Below are positions 1 to 9,030 of a DNA stretch of 29,392 bases, one piece after another; the stretch's first letter is position 1, and each line of letters begins with the position of its first letter. Origin of the DNA: Dimorphilus gyrociliatus (Eukaryota > Annelida > Polychaeta > Dinophilidae); assembly GCA_904063045.1 (NCBI GenBank), contig CAJFCJ010000106.1, positions 1 to 29,392 of the forward strand, read 5' to 3'. A program made the translations under genes and the position numbers. The notes beneath the pieces are model-generated. The model made no database searches. It was not told where the DNA came from and worked only from the letters and a program-made list of their open reading frames with translations.

Positions 1-389
1 GAATAGTTTTAAACAGATTAGTGTATATTAAACCTGAAAAACAAATGCTGAAGGAAAATAAAAAAGAAGAAATGCCTATTTTCAATGAACAAGAACAAAA
101 TGTTTTACATTTCAAGCATACATCTCAGGATATGGACAATAATCATTTTCAATTCAGAAAGAGAAATTTCAATAGAATTCTCAAGCATGGGAAGATTGTC
201 AACAAATGCATTCAACAAAAGGAATGTAGTTCTTATCCTAGACATCTTACAAAACAAAGAAAGTCTGGAAAGGTCATTCCAGGACTAAAAGGTAGAGAAA
301 AAGAATTCAAGAATAATTATCTCAACAATGCAAAATCAAATAAGGAAGATTCTAAAATAGAAAATTGAAGCTTTAAGTTGTTATGGTGA
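1..389 (+). pseudogene. gag/protease-junction remnant of copy A
   Basis: The frame at 21-368 contains a segment (EEMPIFNEQEQ...LHFKHTS...FQFRKRNFN) that aligns with the end of the copy B Gag frame just before the protease. The match is by pattern, not identity. After roughly residue 55 the similarity fades and no intact Asp-Ser/Thr-Gly protease motif is seen in any frame. A second frame (85-288) overlaps it, which suggests a frameshift in this part. No function is expected. Confidence 0.6.
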
Positions 390-2757
390 TACATCATTCA
401 CCAAAGCAAATATCACTGTAAGAATGCTGCCACCAGTACAATTTTGTCAGGAACAAGTGCACCAGTCATATGATTTGGCTGATGAACCAGTATGTACCTT
501 TGAAACTCAATGAGTGACAAAAACAATGGCAAATATTTATAAAATTAAAGCTGAAAAACTGGCAATTCAAGCAGTTAAGTGTATGGTGAAAAGAAGAATC
601 AACTTTTATACATATTACTTCTTTGGATCAAAGAAGCACAAAATTGAAAAACAAACAATTACCTTGACTGGAAAGCAATGTAGAAAAATGCTTATTTCTA
701 AGAAAACTCTAAATGGAAAGAAACGGATTCAGAAAGGAAAACTTTTAGTGTTTGATGAAAATAAAGGACCATATTACAAATGGCCAAAAACAACAGTTAT
801 TGAAGAATTCACAACAATACTACAAATTGGTAAAGCATATTGGCAACCTGGTCAAGACAAAGTAACTACAAATCTGGAATATATGGAAGCCTGTCCTGTA
901 AAACATAGATTCTGTAGAACAATGGATTCAACTATCATTAAACTATCATTTAATCCCAAGAAAGGGCAACACCTCCTGGGCCATACCTCACCTTGAAAGT
1001 TGTGGCAAAAAACATAGAATGTGTTAAGCTAGGAGGATACTTTTCATGTCCAAACTATGCAATAATGGACCTCCCATATCAAGCCAGATACATAAGAGGA
1101 CTTGGTGGACCAGGAACAAGAGTGTTAGTTCCACATAAAGCATTTGATTTACTAAGAACTGACCTCAAAGAGTCAAACTATGCAAATAAGATAATGCTAA
1201 CAGACAGGAAATATCAAGTTATTTCAAATATTGAAGCTATGAGACTGGAAAAGTTTCAAGGGAAAAAGAAATCCTTTTTGAGAAATGCAAATGAAACAGA
1301 TAAACAAAATATTGTAACTTATAATGATTGGTATAGAGAAGGTGATAAAAGCTATCACATGTTGCTAAAAACACAATCAACACCATTAGTAAAAACACTT
1401 ATTTTGGAAAATATTATTTCACCTGATATTTGGGATATAGATAACAATTACATTCTGACAATGCTGAAAAATTCCAAATTGAAATCTACTACAAGATTCA
1501 GACTAGATGACTTCAGATTGAAGCACAAAGAAATCACTTTCAACCCATTACCAAAATTAAATGTTTGGTATGTAAGTCCAACAGGGAACCAATTTCAAAC
1601 ATTGAAAGCAAATGGAAAATTTACACTCTTACAGCATAACTCAGATATTACTAAAAGGAAAGTGGAGGAAAACATGATAGAAAACACACCACAATTCAAG
1701 AAAATGGACATCGAAAATGCAGTTAGAACATCTGCCTTACTTGGTAATATTGATAAGAACTTTCAAAACTTACAAACTGTATTTAAACAAGTATCTCAAC
1801 TTTTATGCAATGAGTTTATTATGAGAAATAAGATGGTGGCATTGCTTACACCTTTGGCACCCCAACTTCCAACAATATTGGATCCAACACAAGGAACTCA
1901 CAGCACTTGGATGGGTGATCTAACAACACTGAACACATACACAAAACTAAAATCAGTTCAAGTCATATGTGATATTGGAATCATAGGCAAAAATGGATTG
2001 TGTTCTAAACAATTCCTTGTCAAGTATAAAGGACTTCTATTTTCAATTGATCGAATCCTACACCATGCCTACCACATAACAAAAGAAGATATAAGATATG
2101 GGGAATGTGACCAAATGCAATATCTCTTTAAAATAAAAAAGAACCCTTTGGATGCTGAAAGAAAACAAAATGGCCTATCTTCTGGAAGGAAAACTTTTAT
2201 CTATTACACAAAGGATGATTGTAAATTCCAAACAGCTGCTTCCAGGTCAATCAGAATGAAAATCAACAATGAAATTGAAGAACCAAAACTGGAGGTTGCA
2301 AGGCTCACTGAGTTGCTGAATTAGTTATAAAAGATGATGTTGGCAAAAAACACCAACAGTTCCAACAAGTCCTTGACTACATACAAGACACTTTAACCAG
2401 GCATAACAAGCATATCAACTTCGCTAATAAATTAGGAATTGATTCAAGTATGTCTACACAGCAACATTTATTTTCATCATGGTTAAAAACTCCAACCAAA
2501 ATGCTGATTAACATTGCTTTTCCAATAATAATCATTATTGGCATTGCATTCATACTACAGTTGGCTTATAAAAAAAAATTTAGCAAACTTACTTGGAAAG
2601 AAAGAAAGCCCAACCCACAGCTCCAGATATTCAACAAGAGGAACTACAAGTCCCAACATACTCAACTTTAGAAATTGAAGAAGAAGCAATACCTCTTCAA
2701 AACTACCCAACTTTTAAGAAAGAAGATAACAGAGTCATAGTGACAAGTCCCAGACCT
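390..2757 (+). pseudogene. Env glycoprotein remnant, copy A (stops and frameshifts)
   Basis: Retroelement envelope gene collinear with Env of copies B and C but broken. Visible lesions are a TGA near 511, a TGA near 994 between the 514-996 and 993-2324 frames, a frame change near 2318-2325, and another near 2600 just after the membrane anchor. Retained features include the KCMVKRRINFYT...YFFG segment, the conserved KLGGYFSCPNYAIMDLPYQ block, a long hydrophobic anchor (about 2500-2570, followed by a Lys-rich stop-transfer) and the tail motif LQNYPTF...VTSPRPF that ends at about 2757. The tail is shared with copy C, which points to past selection on it. As it stands the gene cannot give a full Env. 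Confidence 0.8.
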
Positions 2758-5700
2758 TTTAAGAAAGAAGATAACAAGGCTGCATCAATTCCTAAATCAT
2801 TTGCAAAGTTAATATGCTCTCTATGCTTAGTCAAAGTATCCTGTATGTATTCCAAAACTTGTTGTATCTGATAATGTTTCTTGCCCACATCTTCTTTTAT
2901 ACCTAGTTGTAATAATTCTGTGAGTCTGACAACTTCTAGTTTTGGTTCTTCAATTTGACTGTTGATTTTCATTCTGATTGATTGTGCTGCTGCTGTTTGG
3001 AACCTGCATCCTTTCCTTGTATAATAGATAAATGTCTTCTTGCCAGAATGTATGGCATATTGATTTTGTTCTGCATCCAAAGGATTTTTCTTGATCTTGA
3101 AGAGATGCTGAGTTTGGTCACATGTACCATATCTTATGTCTTCTTTTGTGATGTGGTAAGCATGATGAAGTATTGGATCAATTGAGAATAGGAGATCTTT
3201 ATATTTGATCAGAAATTCTTTTGAACATAATCCATTTTTTGTTATAATTGTTGTGTCACAAACTACTTGAACAGTTTTTAATTCTGTACATGTATTGAGG
3301 GTTGTTAGATCTCCTAACCATGTACTATGGGTTCCATGTTTAGATCCAAGTATTGTTGGTAGTTGAGGTGATAGTGGTGTAAGTAGGGCTATCATCTTGT
3401 TTCTCATGATAAATTCTTTGCATAAAAGTTGTGAAACTTGTTTAAAAACTGTTTGTAAATTTTGAAAATTTTTGTCAATATTGTTTAGTAGTGCAGCTGT
3501 TCTTATAGCATCTTTTATATTTATTTGGTGGGATTCTGGAATCTCTATGTTTTCTAATTGTTTCCTCTTCCATTTGTGATTTATTGGTTTTCTTTGTAAA
3601 AGTGTATATTTGCCATTTTCTGTATGAATTTGAAATTGTGTATCTTTTGGGCTTTGATACCAAATGTTCATGTTTGGGAGTGGGTTGAAAGTAACTGGTT
3701 TTTTGTCCAATTCAAAATCTTGTGATCTTACTGGTCTGGCAGGTTTTAGCTTTGTTGTTTTCAGCATTTTTAGTATGTATTTGTTGTGAATATCCCAGAT
3801 GTCTGGAGAAATAATTTCTTTGACAAACCAAGTCCTCACTAATGGTGTTGCATGATTTTTTATCAGCATATGGTAGGTTTTGTCACCATCTCTATACCAA
3901 TCATTATATGTTAAAATATCTTGTATTTCTGTGACATTGGCCTTTCTTAGTGATGATTTCTTTCCAATATATTTCTCCAATCTATTAACTTCTTTATTTG
4001 AAATGATCTTGTATTTTGTATCCTCTATTATTTTATTGTCAGCATAATTAGAATTTGTAAGATCAGTTCTAAGTAAGTCATATTCTTTCTGGGGTACCAA
4101 TACTCTGGTACCAGGACCACCATATCCTTTGATATATCTGTCTTGGTAAGGTAAATCCATTATTGCATAGTTGGGGCAGGAAAAATATCCTCCAAGTTTT
4201 ACACATTCCACATTATGGGAAACTATTTTCCATGGTGAAACATGGCCTAGAAGACTTTGGCCTTTTTCTGGATTAAATATAATGATTGAATCCAAAGTTC
4301 TACAAAATTTTTGTTTAATAGAACAGTCTTCTAAATATTCCAAATTTGTGGTTATTTTATCTTGACTTGGATTCCAATAAGCCTTGCCAATTTGAAGGAT
4401 TGTTGTAAATTCTTCCACCACTGTGGTTCTTGGCCATTTGTAATTTGGTCCTTTGTTTTCATTATACATAAGAAGTTTGCCTTTTTCAATTAGGTTTTGT
4501 CCATTTAAGGTTTTGTGTGTGTATAGCATTGTTCTGCATTGTTTTTCACTTAAGGCAAGTGTTTGTTTTTCAATTCTGTGTTTCTTTGCTCCAAAAAAGT
4601 AATGAGTGTAGAAATTGATTCTTCTTTTCACTAAACACTTGACAGCTTGAATTGCCAAATTGTCAGCTTTAATTTCATAGATGTTAGCTACAATTTTGAT
4701 CATTTGTTTAGTTTCAAAGGTACATACTGGTTCATCTGCTAAATCAAATGATTGGTGTACTTGTTGTCCTTGACAAAACTGTACTGATGGTAGCATTCTT
4801 ACAGTTATGTTTGCTTTTGTTATGGATACATTTGCTTGGACCAAGTTTAAACAGCATATTGCTAACAGTGTATAAATTATTGATCCTCTGATAGGAAGCA
4901 TTCCACCATTTGTTTGGTGTTTCCTTACTGTCACTGTGTTAACTGTTATAGGTTGTTTGTTAGCTAGTCTTAGTCTACTAGCATGATAGAATTTTCTTTT
5001 ATCTGCCAATATTTGTAATTCATACAAACATTTTGTAGTATCTGTAGCAGTTACAAGATATGGTCCACTCCATTTGCTTGTATTTATTCTGTTCATTCCT
5101 TGACCAATGTTTTCATTTCTTATGTGTACCCAATCACCAATTTTGTAAGTTGGAGGTTTTCTTGTAATAGCTTTATTAACTCTATCTCTATATTCCTTCT
5201 TTTTTAGAACAGATTTGCAAAGTGCTGTTGCTCTAATTTCTTCAAGTTCATGTTTTCTATCAAATAAGAATTTTGTTGTTGGTTCTAATCTTGGAACTTC
5301 CATTAACAGGTCTAAAACATTTCTATTCTTCAATCCAAATAATATTTCATGTGGGGTTTTGCCAGTGCTTCCAACTGGAATTTGATTTAAACATGTCTGA
5401 ATTAATGGTAACTGTCTTGTCCAATCTGTTAATTGTTCCATAACTACATGTTTATGTAGTGCTCTACGAATTTCCAAATTCTTTCTTTCTACCATTCCAT
5501 TACTTTGGCTATGGAATGCTGTTGTTTTAATTTTTCGTATTCCCATTGATGTCACCATTTCTGTAAAGATTTCCCCAAGAAAATTCCTTCCTTGATCTGT
5601 GAGAATTTCTTCTGGGATACCAAATATTGGGAAATAGTTGAAAAACAAATGTTTAGAAATTTCCTCAGCTGTTTGAGTTTTTAGAGGGAATATGTTGGTA

Positions 5701-7805
5701 AATCTGGACATGTGGTCTATAATGACAAGTATATACTTGTAAGAATCATGTCCAGTCAGAGGTCCCATTATGTCCATAGCTATTCTTTGCATTGGTAAAG
5801 TTGGGTGAGGTGTTTCAACCAACAGATGTTTGTTGCCTGGTGCTCTTAATTGCTCACAAAATTTACAACTCTTTATGTGATCTTTAATTGTTTTCTTTAG
5901 CTTTGGGTGCCAGAAAGCTTGCTCCAAAGTGTGAATTGTTATGTCTACACCATAGTGCTCAAATAGTTGATGTTGATGAATTTGTCCAAGTAAGTTGGTT
6001 AGAGTTGATAGTGGAATTACAAGTAGTGGTTGACAGCCATTTAGATACCATACAAGGTCTTCTTTTACAAACATAGATTCAATAAAGTTTCCATATTCAT
6101 TCAAAGACCCATTATCAATGTTTTCTCCTTCCAATTTGTCTACAACTTTCATTAGTGGAGTATCTAATACTTGTTCTCTATAGAAGTTTATTTCAACTGG
6201 TGTGATTTTTAGTTTCATAATCTGGGCTTGGATTTCAGTTATGTCTTCATCATAATCATTGTCTAGATTGTCATCTAAACAATCATCTAATTCTTCTAAG
6301 TCCTCTGTATCAATATAAAAGCATTTAAGCATATCCTTTCTTTCTGCTAATTGGGGAACTGTATTGCCATTTTGTTTTTCTTCATTTAATCTTTCCTTAA
6401 GTAAATTACGAAAATCAATTACTTCATCAGTTTCACCAATTCTTGATATCCAGTCTGCTCTATTAGTTCTTCCTGGTATGTATATTATTTCAAAATCCAT
6501 ATCCATAAGTGCCATCACCCATTTAACAGTACTTGTATTCAGTTTGTTTTGTACAAATGTTTGTACCAAATTTTGGTGATCAGTGTAGAGAAAAAATTTC
6601 TTATACTGTAGATAATGGGAGAATTTTTGTACTGCCCAATATACTGCAAAAGCCTCTTTTTGATAAGCTGCATATCTTAGTTGTGTATTGATTAGGAGCT
6701 TGGAAGCAAAAGAAATTGGTTTTCTTATTTTCTTTCCATCTTCTTCCCATTCTTGTTCTAGAACTGCACCAACTGCATAATTAGAAGCATCTGTTGTTAA
6801 ATAGAATGATTTAGTAAAGTCTGGCAGTTGAAGGATTGGGGGCTCTGTCATTGCATTCCTTAGTGTTTCATAAGCTTCCTCTGCTTTTTTTGTCCATTTC
6901 AGTTTTTCTGTCTTTTGGTGTACTTTTAATAATTCTCTCAAAGGTTTTGTGATTTTTGCAAAATCTTTAACAAATCTTCTATAATAACCACAAAATGCCA
7001 CAAAACTCAACAGAGTATTTGCAAACATAGGTAATTTGGCATCTTTTATTTTCTGAATCTTTTCAGGATCAGTTTCAATACCATTCTGTGTAATTCTATG
7101 ACCAAGGAATTGAACTGATTCTTGTAAGAATGCACATTTGCTCAGTTTAATTCTGAAGTCTTTTTCCTTGATTCTTTCCATAAGTTTCTGTAGAGCTACA
7201 AAGTGTTCTTCCAATGTTTTGGTAAAAACTATAATATCATCCATATAATTAATGCAGAAGTTTTCCAATCCATTAATAACAAAATTTGCCATGATATAGC
7301 TGAAGTGTGAAGGTGCATTTGCCAAACCAAATGGCATGCGGTTGAATTCAAATAAACCAAATGGTGTAATAAAAGCAGTTTTCTCCTTATCTTCTTCTTT
7401 AATTGGAATATGATGAAATGCACTTGTTAAATCCAATATAGAAAAATATTTGTGGCCTCCTCCAAGCTTATCAAATAAATCTTCCTGATGTGGGATTGGA
7501 TAACAATTCTTTTTTGATTGCTTGTTAAGTTTTCTGTAATCCACACACATTCTTAATGTTCCTTCTTTCTTTTTCACAAAAACAATGGGTGAAGCCCATT
7601 GGCTTTTGCTTGCTCTAATTAGACCATTTTCCAATAATCCATTTAATTGATCCCTGCATTCCTGCTGTTTGTTGGGTGGCAATCTGTATGGTCTTTGTTT
7701 GAAAGGCTTTATATCTTCCAATAATTCAATTGCTATTGGTGGAACATCTGGTGAACCAATGTCATTCTGATTTGTAGCAATAATATCTTCATAATTCTTT
7801 ATCAT
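2703..7805 (-). CDS. Copy B Pol (RT-RNase H-integrase) continuous with Env, 1700 codons
   Basis: One unbroken frame. RT occupies about residues 30-240, with FSILDL (Asp125) and the catalytic YMDD at 187-190 (bases 7236-7247). RNase H spans about 335-460 (TTDAS near 338, YTDHQN near 407). An integrase zinc finger follows at about 610-650 (His612/617, CKFC 647-650). The integrase core has Asp678, Asp737 and Glu773, an exact D-D-35-E spacing, and a GPY-type motif KWSGPYLV is at 911-918. Env begins at Met969 with no stop between. Element-derived sequence ends near base 2777; the last ~25 codons come from copy A sequence read backwards, so Env lacks its membrane anchor. The true start lies upstream of 7805: the same frame is open with RT-like residues before Met1, and a frameshift near 7850 separates it from the spacer. 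Enzymatic motifs look intact. Confidence 0.95.
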   Translation of the reverse strand: MIKNYEDIIATNQNDIGSPDVPPIAIELLEDIKPFKQRPYRLPPNKQQECRDQLNGLLENGLIRASKSQWASPIVFVKKKEGTLRMCVDYRKLNKQSKKNCYPIPHQEDLFDKLGGGHKYFSILDLTSAFHHIPIKEEDKEKTAFITPFGLFEFNRMPFGLANAPSHFSYIMANFVINGLENFCINYMDDIIVFTKTLEEHFVALQKLMERIKEKDFRIKLSKCAFLQESVQFLGHRITQNGIETDPEKIQKIKDAKLPMFANTLLSFVAFCGYYRRFVKDFAKITKPLRELLKVHQKTEKLKWTKKAEEAYETLRNAMTEPPILQLPDFTKSFYLTTDASNYAVGAVLEQEWEEDGKKIRKPISFASKLLINTQLRYAAYQKEAFAVYWAVQKFSHYLQYKKFFLYTDHQNLVQTFVQNKLNTSTVKWVMALMDMDFEIIYIPGRTNRADWISRIGETDEVIDFRNLLKERLNEEKQNGNTVPQLAERKDMLKCFYIDTEDLEELDDCLDDNLDNDYDEDITEIQAQIMKLKITPVEINFYREQVLDTPLMKVVDKLEGENIDNGSLNEYGNFIESMFVKEDLVWYLNGCQPLLVIPLSTLTNLLGQIHQHQLFEHYGVDITIHTLEQAFWHPKLKKTIKDHIKSCKFCEQLRAPGNKHLLVETPHPTLPMQRIAMDIMGPLTGHDSYKYILVIIDHMSRFTNIFPLKTQTAEEISKHLFFNYFPIFGIPEEILTDQGRNFLGEIFTEMVTSMGIRKIKTTAFHSQSNGMVERKNLEIRRALHKHVVMEQLTDWTRQLPLIQTCLNQIPVGSTGKTPHEILFGLKNRNVLDLLMEVPRLEPTTKFLFDRKHELEEIRATALCKSVLKKKEYRDRVNKAITRKPPTYKIGDWVHIRNENIGQGMNRINTSKWSGPYLVTATDTTKCLYELQILADKRKFYHASRLRLANKQPITVNTVTVRKHQTNGGMLPIRGSIIYTLLAICCLNLVQANVSITKANITVRMLPSVQFCQGQQVHQSFDLADEPVCTFETKQMIKIVANIYEIKADNLAIQAVKCLVKRRINFYTHYFFGAKKHRIEKQTLALSEKQCRTMLYTHKTLNGQNLIEKGKLLMYNENKGPNYKWPRTTVVEEFTTILQIGKAYWNPSQDKITTNLEYLEDCSIKQKFCRTLDSIIIFNPEKGQSLLGHVSPWKIVSHNVECVKLGGYFSCPNYAIMDLPYQDRYIKGYGGPGTRVLVPQKEYDLLRTDLTNSNYADNKIIEDTKYKIISNKEVNRLEKYIGKKSSLRKANVTEIQDILTYNDWYRDGDKTYHMLIKNHATPLVRTWFVKEIISPDIWDIHNKYILKMLKTTKLKPARPVRSQDFELDKKPVTFNPLPNMNIWYQSPKDTQFQIHTENGKYTLLQRKPINHKWKRKQLENIEIPESHQINIKDAIRTAALLNNIDKNFQNLQTVFKQVSQLLCKEFIMRNKMIALLTPLSPQLPTILGSKHGTHSTWLGDLTTLNTCTELKTVQVVCDTTIITKNGLCSKEFLIKYKDLLFSIDPILHHAYHITKEDIRYGTCDQTQHLFKIKKNPLDAEQNQYAIHSGKKTFIYYTRKGCRFQTAAAQSIRMKINSQIEEPKLEVVRLTELLQLGIKEDVGKKHYQIQQVLEYIQDTLTKHREHINFANDLGIDAALLSSFLKGLGLVTMTLLSSFLKVG
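2711..2776. repeat. 21-bp direct duplication at the A/B inverted junction
   Basis: The 21 bases at 2711-2731 (cttttaagaaagaagataac plus a) recur exactly at 2756-2776. The first copy belongs to the Env tail of copy A. The second directly precedes the switch into antisense Env of copy B (aggctgcatcaattcc). Copy C at the homologous site lacks this duplication. A polymerase slip back by 45 bp followed by a jump to the opposite strand would explain it. Confidence 0.85.
2777..4901 (-). CDS. Env glycoprotein domain of copy B, C-terminally truncated
   Basis: This is the Env part of the 1700-codon frame. The Met codon at 4901-4899 starts a typical signal peptide (hydrophobic core IIYTLLAICCLNL, likely cleaved after an Ala). 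Then comes a Cys-containing ectodomain with the blocks KCLVKRRINFYT...YFFG, KLGGYFSCPNYAIMDLP and a heptad-like segment IDKNFQNLQTVFKQV. The sequence breaks into antisense copy A after the conserved INFANDLGIDAA block, so the membrane anchor and tail seen in copy C are lost. I cannot assign the fusion-protein class: Cys followed by an FFG segment and a later Gln-Cys is only loosely reminiscent of class III (rhabdo/chuvirus/gB-like) glycoproteins. The product, if made, would be soluble. Confidence 0.8.
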
Positions 7806-7810
7806 TTCTT

Positions 7811-8628
7811 TTAATTCTTCTCTGTTCTTGTCAAGATTATTTTGGACACATGTAAATAATTGTCAATTTCTAGTGTATTTGAATTAATATTGTGTACATT
7901 TTGATTAGACAAATGTTCAAATTCAATACTTTCCAACTGTAATTCTTCAATTTCAGGAGTTACTGGATTTTTCTTTTGTTCTTTTTCGACTTTGATAGTT
8001 ATTCCATCTTCTAATTCTATGTATTGTGGTTTCATTTCCATTTCCATAGCCAAGTCTTCAGTTTCTTCTTCAGAGGAATTTATGAGAATAACTGAGTCAT
8101 TGTCAGACTTAGGTATATTTCCAGTCTCTTCATCAGATGAGTCTATAACCATTATGGAATCATTGTCAGACTCAATTGTGTTACTGCGCTCTCTTCAGAT
8201 AGTCTATAACAATCATTGAATCATTATCAGGCTCAGTTATGTTATCAAGCTCTTCTTCAGATGAGTCTATAATAATTATTGAACCATTATCAGAATCAGT
8301 TGAATCACTAATTTCATCTTCAGATGAGCTTGTACCATTGATTATATCCAAATCTGAGTCTGGGCTGTGATCTGATTCAATACTTGTTTCTGTATCATAA
8401 TTTTCAGAAGTACTGGAACTTTCATCTGTGCCATAATTGCTATTTGAATCAAAACCATTGAATCCCTCATAAACTATGCTTGAACCATGAGTATCTGGCC
8501 AGTATCTGGATCAGTAACTTCCATTTCTGAGTCCACACTATCTGAAACTTCAGATGGAGTATCAAAAACTTCAGATGGAGTGTCAGAATCTTCAAAATGC
8601 TGTCCCATCATTCCAACAGTTACTTTTT
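7811..8628 (-). pseudogene. Acidic Ser/Asp/Glu-rich spacer between protease and RT, frameshifted
   Basis: Between protease and RT the minus strand encodes a strongly acidic, Ser-rich segment (patterns SSDEET, SDNDS, SSEEE) in alternating frames: 8680-8474 and 8152-7811 are open pieces. Frame changes can be located near 8490-8500, where a ~10-bp tandem duplication (ccagatact) has arisen, near 8195, where one repeat unit has lost a base, and near 7850, just before RT. No enzyme motif is present. The segment may be a linker or a disordered region of the polyprotein. In this copy it cannot be translated in one frame to RT. Confidence 0.65.
8065..8330 (-). repeat. About four tandem ~65-bp units coding acidic repeats
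   Basis: On the plus strand units run from a ttcttcagatgagtct-like start through attattgaa..cattatcag to a variable end, at roughly 8070, 8131, 8196 and 8258, with a partial fifth after 8310. On the minus strand each unit encodes about 21 residues of the type SSDEE...SDNDS.II. Units differ by several substitutions and one has a base missing. The tandem array sits between protease and RT. Confidence 0.75.
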
Positions 8629-9030
8629 TTACACTGCCTTGTTTTCCAAATTTTGTTTGGTGATTTTCGTTATATTGCAAAAACTTTCTAACTGGTTGTC
8701 CTTTTCTGATAAAGAATGGAAGAGAAACTTGTTTTGTTGCAAATCAATAAGAGCTCCAGCATTTTCTAAGAAATCACAATCAAGTATTATAGCCATATCT
8801 AGTTTTTCCATAATAAAGAATTCTTGTTCCATAATTCTTCCATTAAATTGAATATTCAGTTTTGCTTTTCCTTTTGTCTTTAAAGCATTTCCCTCTGCTG
8901 AAGTGATGATTGGTAAACCAGTAGTTTCTTTCTTGATGAATTTAGAATCCATTAACCTGATTTCTTTTTCTGTAATAAATGACAAAAGTGCTCCTGAATC
9001 ACATAAGGCAATAACCTCTCGACATTATGA
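8629..9030 (-). pseudogene. Retroviral-type aspartic protease of copy B, in a shifted frame
   Basis: The active-site triad codons Asp-Ser-Gly lie at 9000-8992, preceded by a typical hydrophobic strand and followed by Ala-Leu-Leu. Downstream, the expected flap region and a second hydrophobic segment ending in Ile-Leu-Asp-Cys-Asp-Phe-Leu (near residues 73-80 of the 8985-8629 frame) match the family pattern. The protease frame is not the Gag frame. Moving between them needs a shift around 9016-9030, where a GAGAGG run on the minus strand looks like a dinucleotide expansion, and no classic slippery heptamer precedes the active site. A second shift, near 8700, separates the protease end from the spacer. 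I judge it inactivated, although recoding cannot be excluded. Confidence 0.75.

Larger units (their letters stand above)
1..2776 (+). mobile_element. Decayed env-bearing gypsy-type LTR retrotransposon, copy A
   Basis: This plus-strand stretch is a damaged relative of the minus-strand elements that follow. Its first ~360 bases match the gag/protease junction of copy B at the protein level. From about 390 onward it matches Env up to the cytoplasmic tail. All of RT, RNase H and integrase is missing, so an internal deletion (or a copy of a spliced env message) joined gag/pro to env. By eye the Env is roughly 70% identical in protein to copies B and C, so A is a diverged, older family member. No LTR is visible: the left side runs off the window and the right side stops at the inverted junction near 2776. 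Confidence 0.85.

Noticed and set aside
2777-5770. Plus-strand frames at 2982-3185, 4171-4365, 11633-11836, 12822-13016
   Set aside because: They are antisense shadows of the Env frames and recur only because copies B and C are near-identical.
8940-8990. Programmed -1 frameshift at the AAAAAG run near the Gag stop as the route to protease
   Set aside because: The run lies downstream of the Asp-Ser-Gly codons, so slipping there would give a protease without its active site.
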